A DNA stretch of 16,017 nt from an uncultured Thermomicrobiales bacterium (GCA_902806355.1 CADCWI010000063.1:1-16017), one strand, 5' to 3'. Shown: positions 1-7,249, counted from the stretch's first letter. Program-made: numbers and translations. Notes: generated by a model from the letters alone, not told the origin.

Positions 1-1
1 T

Positions 2-445
2 GACTGGACGCTGCGACCGAACCAGATCTTCGCGGTCTCATTGCCGTTCCCGCTGCTGGAAGGAGACGACGCTCGCATGGTCGTCGATGCCGTCAGCCAG
101 GCATTGATGACCAGTTATGGCCCCCGATCCCTGGCGCCAGGGGACCCGGCCTATCGAGGCACCTACGGTGGCGATCCGGTGAGCCGGGACGGTGGCTATC
201 ATCAGGGACCGGTCTGGAGCTGGCTCACCGGGGCATTCGTCGACGCCCATCTCCGGGTGTATGCAGATCGGACCATGGCGTTGGGCTGGCTGGTGCCGTT
301 CGTGGACCACCTCACGGACGCTGGACTCGGGTCGATCTCCGAAATACTCGAAGGGGCTCCCCCGCATATGCCTCGCGGTTGTATCGCCCAGGCATGGAGT
401 GTGGCCGAGGTCCTTCGCGTCTGGAGGCTCGTCGCGGCCCCCTGA
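2..445 (+). CDS. Glycogen debranching enzyme, C-terminal part (amylo-alpha-1,6-glucosidase, GH133), 5'-truncated by the window
   Basis: This reading frame is open from the first bases and stops with TGA at 443-445, so only the last 147 or so residues are present. It begins with LRPNQIFAVSLP, followed by YHQGPVWSWLTGAF and later GSISEILEGAPPHMPRGC with AQAWSVAEVLR. These are hallmark blocks of the (alpha/alpha)6-barrel C-terminal domain of glycogen debranching enzymes (GDE_C), which cleave alpha-1,6 branch linkages in glycogen or limit dextrins in the cytoplasm. The protein ends just after the last conserved helix, as usual for the family, so the C terminus looks intact. A GH15 enzyme lies about 280 bases downstream on the same strand, consistent with an alpha-glucan degradation locus. 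The upstream start and N-terminal domain lie outside the window. Family assignment is firm; substrate preference is inferred. Confidence 0.93.
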   Translation, partial: DWTLRPNQIFAVSLPFPLLEGDDARMVVDAVSQALMTSYGPRSLAPGDPAYRGTYGGDPVSRDGGYHQGPVWSWLTGAFVDAHLRVYADRTMALGWLVPFVDHLTDAGLGSISEILEGAPPHMPRGCIAQAWSVAEVLRVWRLVAAP

Positions 446-575
446 CGCGACGGTTGATCCCGGCCCACGACACCGCCTGGCGGCAGTCGCGGCGACGAGC
501 CCTGACCTCCAGCATCCCAGGCGGAGCCTGCGCGGAGACTCGTGCACTCGCCATGCAGGCACGTGAAACACGCAT

Positions 576-604
576 TTGACGAAAATTTGGGCCGTTCGTA
601 ATAT
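576..604 (+). promoter_or_regulatory. Candidate sigma70-type promoter upstream of the GH15 gene
   Basis: TTGACG at 576-581 and TAATAT at 599-604 are separated by exactly 17 bases, inside a short AT-rich island (about 575-660) in otherwise GC-rich DNA. This would start transcription near 611, about 120 bases before the GH15 start at 730. A second, weaker pair (TTGCGA 604-609, TACACT 626-631, 16-base spacing) lies just downstream. The rest of the 446-729 gap shows no convincing gene. Confidence 0.45.
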
Positions 605-729
605 TGCGAATCCAGTAGACGTTGCTACACTTGACGTGGGACACAAACAATAATCCATCGAGGGCCCGCACTCCGAACGTGTGATCGGCGTGCGCGTCCG
701 TGAGTAACTGCGAAAGGTCGACCGTCAGA

Positions 730-2769
730 ATGGACGAAGGTCGAACGTACCCGCCGATCGCTGATTACGCTCTCATCGGCGCGATGCATACTTGCGCGCT
801 GGTCTCGAAGGCTGGATCGCTCGACTGGTTTTGCCTGCCCGCCTTTGATGATGCTTCCGTGTTCGGGCGCATCCTCGATTGGCACCGCGGAGGGTATTTC
901 CAGATCGCTCCGGTTGATGTGCAGTCGGTCGAGCGACGGTACCTCCCTGGTACAAACGTGCTCGAGACGACGTTCACGACCGCGACCGGAACCGCAACGC
1001 TGACCGACTTCATGCCAGTTTCGATCCATGATCCGCTCGAGCGGAGTGATGGTGGCCGGTTGACGTTGCCGGACGGCGTCAACATCGTCTTGCCTTCCGA
1101 GAAGCGCCATCTCCCGCCATTGGAGGAGATGTTCAAGCCGCTCCATACCCTCTTCCAGCAAAAGGTCGTCCGGATATTCCAATGCACTGCCGGGCACATC
1201 AGGTACCGCGTGGCGTGTGTCCCGCGCTTTGCCTACGGAACCGTCGTTCCCCACATGGCATTGATCGAACCGGAACAGAACACCTCCCGTCACATGTTCG
1301 CGCGGGGTGGAGGAAACGCGATCTCGGTCTACTGCTCGGAACCCCTGGCACTGACCGATCGCGCCTTTGCGACCGAAGGTACGTTGCCCTCCGGCGGCAG
1401 GATTTCGGCGGTCGTGAGTTACCAACCCCTCTTTCTTCCCGTCGCCGAAGACTTCGACGATGGCAAGATTGACCAACTCCTGACCCAGACTGTTGAGTTC
1501 TGGAATGAGTGGATAGCCCAGTGCACCTACGAGGGCGAGTATGCCGACGAAGTCCGGCGAAGTGCGCTGACGCTCAAGGCGATGACGTACGAACCGTCGG
1601 GAGCGCTCATCGCCGCCGCGACGACCTCCCTTCCGGAGTCACCCGCTGGCGAACGCAACTGGGACTATCGATTTACCTGGATCAGGGACGCTTCCTTCTC
1701 GCTCGAAGCGCTCCACAATCTTGGCTACTCCGAAGAGGCTCGGGCTTTCAAGCGGTGGCTGGAATGGACCGCGGCCTCGCCTGAAGACCTGCAGATCATG
1801 TACGGGATCCGGGGCGAGCGCTGGCTGACGGAGGTCGAGCTTCCCCTTGAAGGTTACCGGTGGGCTTCACCGGTCCGCATCGGCAACGGTGCGTTCAACC
1901 AGTTCCAGCTCGACATCTACGGCGAGATTCTTGACTCCGCCTGGATCTACCGGCAGATCAGCTTTCCCGACGCGAACCTGGATGACGGCGACATCACCGC
2001 CGATCCGGCTGGCCTTGTCGAGACGCATCCCGATTACTGGGAATTCCTCCGCGATGTCGTCGAGTTCGTGATCGACAACTGGCGCAAGCCGGACGCGGGA
2101 ATCTGGGAAACACGAGGGGGCTACCGCCACTTCGTGTACTCCAAGGTCATGTGCTGGGTCGCACTCGATCGCGGGATCAAGATCGCTGATGAATTGTGCC
2201 GGGATGAAGATGGCGCCTCGCGCTACGGCATCACCGAAACCGAGCAGACGCGCTGGAAAGGCGTGCGCGACGAGATCGAACAGGATGTCCTCCGTAATGG
2301 CTACGACCCCAACTATCGCTCCGGGCAGGGAGCGTTTGTTCAGCACTACGGCAGCAAGCAACTCGATGCCAGTGTGCTGATGCTCCCACTCGTCGGATTT
2401 ATCGACGCCAATGACCCGAGGATGCGCTCCACGATCGAGGCAATCCAGCGTGAGCTCACCTCTCCACAAGGTTTCGTGTATCGCTACAAGGGATTCGACG
2501 ACGGTTTGGAAGGGGGTGAGGGCACATTCACGATCTGCTCGTTCTGGCTCGTCAGCAACCTGATCAAACTCGGTGAACTCGACGAGGCCCGGAGACTTTT
2601 CGACAGGCTGGCTGCGTTTGCGAATGACCTTGGCCTGTTCAGCGAGGAGATCGATCCGGACACGGGCGACATGCTGGGCAACTTCCCACAAGCCTTCTCG
2701 CACCTGGCTTTTATCGACAACGCGGTCGCTCTCGACCGTGCCAGTCGAGCCGTGGCAGCAGGCGATTGA
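730..2769 (+). CDS. GH15 family glycoside hydrolase (glucoamylase/trehalase-like)
   Basis: Inverting exo-acting glucosidase of family GH15, expected to release glucose from alpha-glucans, maltodextrins or trehalose. The N-terminal motif YPPIADYALIGA and the block KAGSLDWFCLPAFDDASVF are typical of the bacterial GH15 beta-sandwich domain (about residues 1-265). The (alpha/alpha)6 barrel follows, with GERNWDYRFTWIRDASF, DAGIWETRGGYRHFVYSK (general acid Glu460) and EGTFTICSFWLV (general base Glu597). Both catalytic acids and the NWDYR..WIRD substrate-binding block are present, so the enzyme looks active. No signal peptide is seen. At 679 residues it is longer than the roughly 600 usual for the group; an extra segment near residues 100-145 accounts for much of this. 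The start is uncertain: ATG 730 is chosen because the conserved N terminus begins six residues later; GTG 700 would add ten residues and has no ribosome site. Glucoamylase versus trehalase specificity cannot be decided. Confidence 0.93.
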   Translation: MDEGRTYPPIADYALIGAMHTCALVSKAGSLDWFCLPAFDDASVFGRILDWHRGGYFQIAPVDVQSVERRYLPGTNVLETTFTTATGTATLTDFMPVSIHDPLERSDGGRLTLPDGVNIVLPSEKRHLPPLEEMFKPLHTLFQQKVVRIFQCTAGHIRYRVACVPRFAYGTVVPHMALIEPEQNTSRHMFARGGGNAISVYCSEPLALTDRAFATEGTLPSGGRISAVVSYQPLFLPVAEDFDDGKIDQLLTQTVEFWNEWIAQCTYEGEYADEVRRSALTLKAMTYEPSGALIAAATTSLPESPAGERNWDYRFTWIRDASFSLEALHNLGYSEEARAFKRWLEWTAASPEDLQIMYGIRGERWLTEVELPLEGYRWASPVRIGNGAFNQFQLDIYGEILDSAWIYRQISFPDANLDDGDITADPAGLVETHPDYWEFLRDVVEFVIDNWRKPDAGIWETRGGYRHFVYSKVMCWVALDRGIKIADELCRDEDGASRYGITETEQTRWKGVRDEIEQDVLRNGYDPNYRSGQGAFVQHYGSKQLDASVLMLPLVGFIDANDPRMRSTIEAIQRELTSPQGFVYRYKGFDDGLEGGEGTFTICSFWLVSNLIKLGELDEARRLFDRLAAFANDLGLFSEEIDPDTGDMLGNFPQAFSHLAFIDNAVALDRASRAVAAGD

Positions 2770-2803
2770 CGGAGCCAACTCGAAACGCACGCGGGGAATT
2801 CTG

Positions 2804-2866
2804 ATGAGTGACCGGTTCACGTCGTTCGTGCTCCGGTATTCGATGTCACGGGAGAACGCTACATGA
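2804..2866 (+). other. Possible 20-codon leader ORF coupled to the flavo-oxidase gene
   Basis: In the 93-base gap between the GH15 and oxidase genes, ATG 2804 opens a 20-codon frame ending in TGA 2864-2866, which overlaps the oxidase ATG (2863) as ATGA. GGGGAA at 2793-2798 is a plausible ribosome site. The peptide (MSDRFTSFVLRYSMSRENAT) has no recognisable domain. The overlap could couple translation, or could be chance, since the oxidase has its own ribosome site inside this frame. Low confidence. Confidence 0.2.
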
Positions 2867-4479
2867 CAGCAGGCGGCGGCAGCCAGGACATGACCGTTGA
2901 TGTCCTGATCGTTGGGTCCGGCCCGGTCGGGGCAACATATGCCCGCAAACTCGTCGAAGCGGGCCGGTCCGTCTACATGGTGGATGCCGGGGCACGGCAC
3001 TCTGCCCGACCAGGCGAGCATCTCAAGAATTCATTCCTCTATCAGCGCAATCTCGATCTCTTTGCATCGGTCATCCGCGGCCACCTGCATACATTGTCGG
3101 TTCCGACCAACAACCGGCCGGCCCTCACGCTCGATCCTGGCGCATTTCGGTTCGATCAGAAGAAGTACGACGGATTCGTGCAAAACAACCAGAATCCCGA
3201 GCAGGATCCCGAAAAGAACCTTCCCGGAGTCGGCGTGACCTATGCGGTTGGGGGTATGGCCACCCACTGGACCTGCGCGACCCCGCGGCATCACCCCACT
3301 ATTGAGCGAAGCGACATTTATACGAACCAGGAGTGGGACCGCCTCTATACCGCCGGGGAGCAACTCCTCAATACGCACAAGCATGAGTTCGATGGATCGA
3401 TCCGCCACATGATCGTCCGCGATACGCTCCAGAACGAGTATTCCGAACTTCCCGAGGCCTATGGCGTCCAGAACCTGCCGCTCGCGGTGGAACGCCGCAA
3501 GGACAATCCGGACTTCGTGCACTGGAGCGGCACCGATACGGTGCTTGGCCCGCTTGCCGATGGAGTCCAGGACGCCGAGCCGTTCATCCTCAAGCAGCAG
3601 CATCGCTGCTTCAAACTCGTGCCCACGGCAGACGGCTCAGCCATCGATCATGCGGTCATCCAGAACCTGATGGAGTGGGGATCGTATAACGTCCGGGCCA
3701 AGACCTATATCATCTGTTGCAATGCGTACCTGACGCCGCAGGTGCTCTACAACTCGGGAATTCGGCCAGAGCCCCTTGGCCGCTACCTGACCGAGCAGCC
3801 GATGTCGTTCTGCCAGATCGTGCTCAAGCAGTCCATTATCGACGCCATTGCGGACGATCCGCGCTTCACGGAAAAGGTGGAAGCGCACCGCAGGGAGAAT
3901 TCCCTCGACCCGGTGCCGTTTTCCCTGGGTGAGTCGGAACCCCAGGTGTGGATTCCGGTATCCGACGATCGACCGTGGCACTGCCAGATTCACCGTGACG
4001 CATTTCACTACGGCGATGTCCAGCCCAACGTCGATTCACGGCTGGTCGTCGATCTCCGATGGTTCGGGATCGTCGAGCCACACCCCGAAAGCAAGCTGAC
4101 CTTCTCCGATGTCCACATGGACACCTTCGGCATGCCGCAACCGACCTTCCAGTGGATCCTGGATGAAGTCGATCGGCAGAAGCAGCACCTGATGATGGCG
4201 GACATGCTTCGTGCCGCAAGTGCGCTTGGGGGATTCCTTCCCGGCTCTGAGCCCACATTTGTCGATCCCGGATTGCCGATCCACACCACCGGCACGGTCC
4301 GGATGGGTGAAAGCCCGGACGACAGCGTGGTCGACCTGAACTCCCAGGTATGGGGAATCGACAACTTGTTCCTGGGCGGCAACGGGCTGATTCCCCGTGG
4401 GTCCGCAAGCAATCCGACGCTGACCAGTGTAGCGATGGCCCTCAAGGCGTCGGAACACATCATCGAATCCGGCAAGTAG
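2863..4479 (+). CDS. GMC-family flavo-oxidase, pyranose 2-oxidase / glycoside 3-oxidase type
   Basis: Flavoprotein of 538 residues that would oxidise a ring hydroxyl of a sugar, glycoside or cyclitol to a ketone. The N-terminal Rossmann motif GSGPVG (residues 18-23) binds FAD. GGMATHWTCATPRH (about 131-144) matches the pyranose 2-oxidase block in which His (here His135) bonds covalently to the flavin. RPWHCQIHRDAFHYG carries the substrate-loop region (Asp379-Gly384; fungal enzymes have DAFSYG). The C-terminal IHTTGTVRMG and SASNPTLT provide the catalytic His474 and Asn517, spaced 43 apart against 45 in fungal pyranose oxidase. The protein is somewhat shorter than fungal homologues. GGGAG at 2850-2854, eight bases upstream, supports the ATG start. 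It leads a same-strand module with IolE and ketose-epimerase homologues. Related bacterial enzymes oxidise C2 of free sugars or C3 of O- and C-glycosides; regiospecificity and covalent attachment are not provable here. Confidence 0.9.
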   Translation: MTAGGGSQDMTVDVLIVGSGPVGATYARKLVEAGRSVYMVDAGARHSARPGEHLKNSFLYQRNLDLFASVIRGHLHTLSVPTNNRPALTLDPGAFRFDQKKYDGFVQNNQNPEQDPEKNLPGVGVTYAVGGMATHWTCATPRHHPTIERSDIYTNQEWDRLYTAGEQLLNTHKHEFDGSIRHMIVRDTLQNEYSELPEAYGVQNLPLAVERRKDNPDFVHWSGTDTVLGPLADGVQDAEPFILKQQHRCFKLVPTADGSAIDHAVIQNLMEWGSYNVRAKTYIICCNAYLTPQVLYNSGIRPEPLGRYLTEQPMSFCQIVLKQSIIDAIADDPRFTEKVEAHRRENSLDPVPFSLGESEPQVWIPVSDDRPWHCQIHRDAFHYGDVQPNVDSRLVVDLRWFGIVEPHPESKLTFSDVHMDTFGMPQPTFQWILDEVDRQKQHLMMADMLRAASALGGFLPGSEPTFVDPGLPIHTTGTVRMGESPDDSVVDLNSQVWGIDNLFLGGNGLIPRGSASNPTLTSVAMALKASEHIIESGK

Positions 4480-4506
4480 GCCACAAGGCGTTATTTCCGT
4501 AAGTGC

Positions 4507-4532
4507 GCGCGGCGAGGAATGCCTCGCCGCGC
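4507..4532 (+). promoter_or_regulatory. Perfect 11-bp GC-rich hairpin between the oxidase and iolE genes
   Basis: Bases 4507-4517 pair perfectly with 4522-4532 around a four-base AATG loop. There is no following T tract, so it is not a standard intrinsic terminator; it could be an attenuator, an mRNA-processing or stability element. The ATG at 4519 sits in the loop and its only purine tract (GAGG) is in the stem one base away, which argues against that start. The GGGGAG ribosome site (4537-4542) for GTG 4549 lies just after the stem. Confidence 0.6.
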
Positions 4533-4548
4533 TCCCGGGGAGCGTGTC

Positions 4549-5445
4549 GTGTTCAACAGGGAAAAGGTGTTTCTCGGCATCACCCCGACCGGGTGGACCA
4601 ACGATGACCTGCCATTGCTCGGAGATCGCACATCATTCGAGCAGGTGGTAAGCGAGATGGCGCTCGCCGGATATCAGGGTTGCAGCGTCGGCCACAACTT
4701 CCCCAGAGATCCGGCGGTGCTCAGGGCGGCGCTCGATCTGCGTGGCCTTCGCGTCAGCGAGCCATGGGCGAGCACGTACTTCACCGTCAACGACATGGAG
4801 CGCCAGACCGAACAAGGCTTCATGCAACAACTGGAGTTCATCAAGGCGATGGGGGGGACAGACATGGTCGTGGCGGAGCTTGGCCACGCCGTCCACCAGC
4901 AGCCCATTGCCCTCTGGGCGAACAAGCCAGTCTTCACCGACGCGCAGTGGGATGCCCTGACGTCGGGGCTCAACCACCTCGGGCAGATTGCGTCCGACCA
5001 CGGCATGCGGCTCTGCTATCACCACCATCTTGGCACCGGCGTGATGTTCCGTGAGGAAGTCGATCGGCTGATGGCATCGACCGATGCGTCGCTGGTGTAT
5101 CTGCTCCTGGACACCGGTCATCTTTATGCCGCCGGTGACGATCCTCTTGAAATGACTCGTGCCTATGCCGACCGGATCAAGCACGTTCACCTGAAGGACA
5201 TCCGCCAGGACATCCTGGAGGAGTCAAAAACCCTCGGGCGAAGCTTCCTGGAATCGATGGAAGCGGGGTTCTTCACCGTTCCCGGCGATGGCGTGATCGA
5301 CTTTGCGCCGATCCTGCAGGTCCTGGCCGATCACGACTACGAAGGGTGGCTGGTGGTCGAGGCGGAGCAAGACCCGTCCAAAGCGCTACCCCTGGAATAC
5401 GCCATGAAGGCACGCGAGCATCTCCGCGCAATCGCCCAGCTGTGA
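4549..5445 (+). CDS. iolE: IolE-type myo-inosose-2 dehydratase (sugar phosphate isomerase/epimerase superfamily)
   Basis: TIM-barrel metal enzyme of 298 residues, closely resembling IolE, which dehydrates 2-keto-myo-inositol to trihydroxycyclohexane-1,2-dione in inositol catabolism. Characteristic IolE blocks run through the whole protein: GITPTGWTNDDLP (10-22), EMALAGYQG, ASTYFT, ELGHAVHQQ (Glu110), NKPVFTDAQWD, YHHHLGTGV (157-165), LLLDTGHLY (Asp188), HVHLKDIRQD (His214), FFTVPGDGVIDF and WLVVEAEQDP. The start chosen is GTG 4549, which has GGGGAG six bases upstream; ATG 4519 lies within a hairpin loop with no properly spaced ribosome site and would add ten residues not typical of the family. 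It follows the flavo-oxidase by 69 bases. Inositol dehydrogenase (IolG) and IolD are absent from the window, which is odd for a standard inositol operon. Family is firm; the substrate may be another keto-cyclitol or keto-sugar. Confidence 0.9.
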   Translation: MFNREKVFLGITPTGWTNDDLPLLGDRTSFEQVVSEMALAGYQGCSVGHNFPRDPAVLRAALDLRGLRVSEPWASTYFTVNDMERQTEQGFMQQLEFIKAMGGTDMVVAELGHAVHQQPIALWANKPVFTDAQWDALTSGLNHLGQIASDHGMRLCYHHHLGTGVMFREEVDRLMASTDASLVYLLLDTGHLYAAGDDPLEMTRAYADRIKHVHLKDIRQDILEESKTLGRSFLESMEAGFFTVPGDGVIDFAPILQVLADHDYEGWLVVEAEQDPSKALPLEYAMKAREHLRAIAQL

Positions 5446-5513
5446 TCCCGGCGTCGACCGCGGCCGTGATCGCCTTCGTTGATGCCCCTGCCTTGTGACG
5501 ATGAGGAATCTCC

Positions 5514-5951
5514 ATGCACTACCGACTCCTGGACGAGCATGATGGCCGCCGGACCTACGCCGTCGCACTGCAGATAGGCGAGTCCGTGATGAGCACGCTC
5601 ACGGCACTGGCACGGGAGCTCTCGCTCGTGGGGAGCAGTGTCGCCGGCATCGGAGGTTTCCAGAGCGCGACGCTTGGGTACTTCGACTGGGAACGCACCA
5701 ATTTCATCGAGAATCGTGTCGATGAGCAGGTCGAACTCCTGTCGTTCCAGGGCAACATCGCCGAGGGTGAGGGCGGCGAACCCAAGATTCACGCCCATGT
5801 CGTGCTGGGGCGGTCGGATGCGACGACCCGCGGCGGGCACCTGGTCGAAGCGATCGTGCGTCCAACGATGGAGTTGATCATCACGGAATCGCCCGAGCAT
5901 CTCCATCGCGCTCATGACTCGGCCACGGGCCTGGTCCTGCTGAAACCCTGA
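5514..5951 (+). CDS. PPC / DUF296 domain protein
   Basis: A 145-residue protein that is a single PPC (DUF296) domain, the fold found in plant AT-hook proteins and in stand-alone bacterial and archaeal proteins, commonly trimeric. Visible signatures are an N-terminal ALQIGESVMSTL strand-helix, GIGGFQSATLGYFDW (45-59), LLSFQGNIAEG, the histidines in KIHAHVVLG (His93, His95), GGHL (His109) and TMELIITE. There is no AT-hook, so it is unlikely to be a plant-like DNA-binding regulator. The histidine cluster is of the kind that can hold a metal in some members. GAGGA at 5503-5507, six bases upstream, supports the ATG. It sits 68 bases after iolE and 30 bases before a ketose epimerase, so it is probably co-transcribed. 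Its role, enzyme or small-molecule sensor, is unknown. Confidence 0.85.
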   Translation: MHYRLLDEHDGRRTYAVALQIGESVMSTLTALARELSLVGSSVAGIGGFQSATLGYFDWERTNFIENRVDEQVELLSFQGNIAEGEGGEPKIHAHVVLGRSDATTRGGHLVEAIVRPTMELIITESPEHLHRAHDSATGLVLLKP

Positions 5952-5981
5952 AACCTCGAACAACGACGAAGGACCCTCGAG

Positions 5982-6842
5982 ATGAAGTTCGGCGTCAACT
6001 CGCTGCTGTTCACGGATACATTTCTGGAACAGGACTTACCGCTGCTGGAACATTGCCGCAATCTCGGATTCGACACGGTCGAACTGACCCCGATCGATCC
6101 CGACCGGTTTCCCGCGCGGAAAGTGAGGGAGATCGCCCTGGACCTGGGGATGAGCGTCAACGTGAACTTCGCGCTCCCGGAAGACGCGAACCCGATGTCC
6201 CCAGACCCGGGGATCAGGAAGAACAGCATCGAGCTGTCGAAGAAGATCATCGATCTCTGTACGGAAGCAGGGGCCGAGGTCTATTGCGGCTCGAACTACT
6301 GCACGTGGCGCTACTTCACCGGAAAACGGAGAACCGACGACGAATGGAACTGGGCGGTCGAGGCCTACCGCACGATTGCCGAGTATGCGCAACAGCGGTC
6401 GGACCTGATCCTGGGCGTGGAGACGCTGAACCGCTTTGAGTCCTACTTCCTCAACACCGCCGCCGATACGGCCCGCTTCGTCGATGACGTGGCCATGCCC
6501 AATGTGACGGTTCATCTGGACACCTTTCACCAGATGAACGAGGAAGACAACATGGGCCAGGCAATCAGGGACTGCGGCTCACGGATCGGCTACTTCCATG
6601 CCTGTGGAAGCCAGCGCGGCATCCCCGGACGCGATCTGGTTCCCTGGTCGGAAACGTTCCAGGCGCTGAAAGACGTCGGCTATGACTACTGCATCACCAT
6701 CGAATCGTTCAATCCCCATCAAAAGATCGCGCCCTTCGCCGGCATCTGGCGCGACTTCGCTGACTCGCCCGAGCAACTGGCTACCGAGGGGCTCACGTTC
6801 ATCCGCGAAATGGTTGCGCAAACGTATGGCTCCACCTCGTAG
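5982..6842 (+). CDS. D-tagatose/D-psicose 3-epimerase family sugar isomerase
   Basis: TIM-barrel epimerase of 286 residues that would interconvert ketoses at C3, or act on a related keto-sugar, using one divalent metal ion. The four expected metal ligands are seen: Glu147 (LGVETLNRFESYFLNT), Asp180 (VHLDTFHQM), His206 (YFHACGS) and Glu241 (TIESF), with Arg212 in SQRGIPGRD for the substrate. The intervals (33, 26 and 35 residues) equal those of Pseudomonas cichorii D-tagatose 3-epimerase (E152, D185, H211, E246), a strong family sign. GAAGGA at 5968-5973, eight bases upstream, supports the ATG. It follows the PPC gene by 30 bases. Related superfamily members include C-glycoside deglycosidases and inositol-cycle isomerases, so the physiological substrate could be a keto-product of the upstream flavo-oxidase rather than free tagatose or psicose. 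Confidence 0.87.
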   Translation: MKFGVNSLLFTDTFLEQDLPLLEHCRNLGFDTVELTPIDPDRFPARKVREIALDLGMSVNVNFALPEDANPMSPDPGIRKNSIELSKKIIDLCTEAGAEVYCGSNYCTWRYFTGKRRTDDEWNWAVEAYRTIAEYAQQRSDLILGVETLNRFESYFLNTAADTARFVDDVAMPNVTVHLDTFHQMNEEDNMGQAIRDCGSRIGYFHACGSQRGIPGRDLVPWSETFQALKDVGYDYCITIESFNPHQKIAPFAGIWRDFADSPEQLATEGLTFIREMVAQTYGSTS

Positions 6843-6946
6843 TCCAGACACCTCACGGAGGGGGACGCAATGAGTCCGTGATGCTGAGGCATCGAACACT
6901 CATCGGTTTCGAACGCGTACCAGACGAGCAGAAGAGGGAATGCACA

Positions 6947-7249
6947 ATGGCCCGAACCGTCGAAGTGATCCATTTCCGCCCGGTCCCGGATGCTGATCCG
7001 GAAGAGTTCATGCGCGAGGACCAGCGCGTGGGCAGGGAGTACACGCCCAGGCAGCCAGGCTTCATCGATCGCGAGAGCGCCAAAAACGACAACGGGGACT
7101 GGGTCGTGATCGTGCACTGGGAGGATGCTGCCAGCGCCGAGGCGTCCATGGATCTGTTTCCTAACGATCCCACCGCCAAGCGGTTCATCGAGCTCATGGA
7201 CAGCTCGACCTTCAGCATGATCCGTTACGACGTCGTCTTCGACTCCTGA
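6947..7249 (+). CDS. Small dimeric alpha/beta-barrel protein (antibiotic-biosynthesis-monooxygenase-like)
   Basis: A 100-residue protein with the beta-alpha-beta pattern of the ferredoxin-like dimeric alpha/beta barrel fold: first strand TVEVIHFRPVPD, a helix with EEFMREDQRVGREY, the block RQPGFIDRESAKND, then a strand WVVIVHWED and the helix ASAEASMDLF. The PGF motif and the strand ending in W are common in ABM-like and related stress-responsive barrel proteins. The start is ATG 6947 with GAGGGA seven bases upstream (6934-6939); a longer frame from 6878 has no family support. It is 104 bases after the epimerase and is followed after seven bases by a strong hairpin, so it probably ends the transcript. 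Such proteins serve as cofactor-free monooxygenases, decarboxylases or ligand carriers; no specific function can be given. Confidence 0.75.
   Translation: MARTVEVIHFRPVPDADPEEFMREDQRVGREYTPRQPGFIDRESAKNDNGDWVVIVHWEDAASAEASMDLFPNDPTAKRFIELMDSSTFSMIRYDVVFDS

Noticed and set aside
1867..3021. 384-codon open frame on the minus strand
   Set aside because: It is antisense to the GH15 and oxidase genes, whose sense products carry clear family motifs; long antisense frames are expected in GC-rich DNA.
4519..4548. ATG 4519 as the start of the IolE protein
   Set aside because: It lies in a hairpin loop with a purine tract only one base away, whereas GTG 4549 has a well-spaced GGGGAG and the family-like N terminus.
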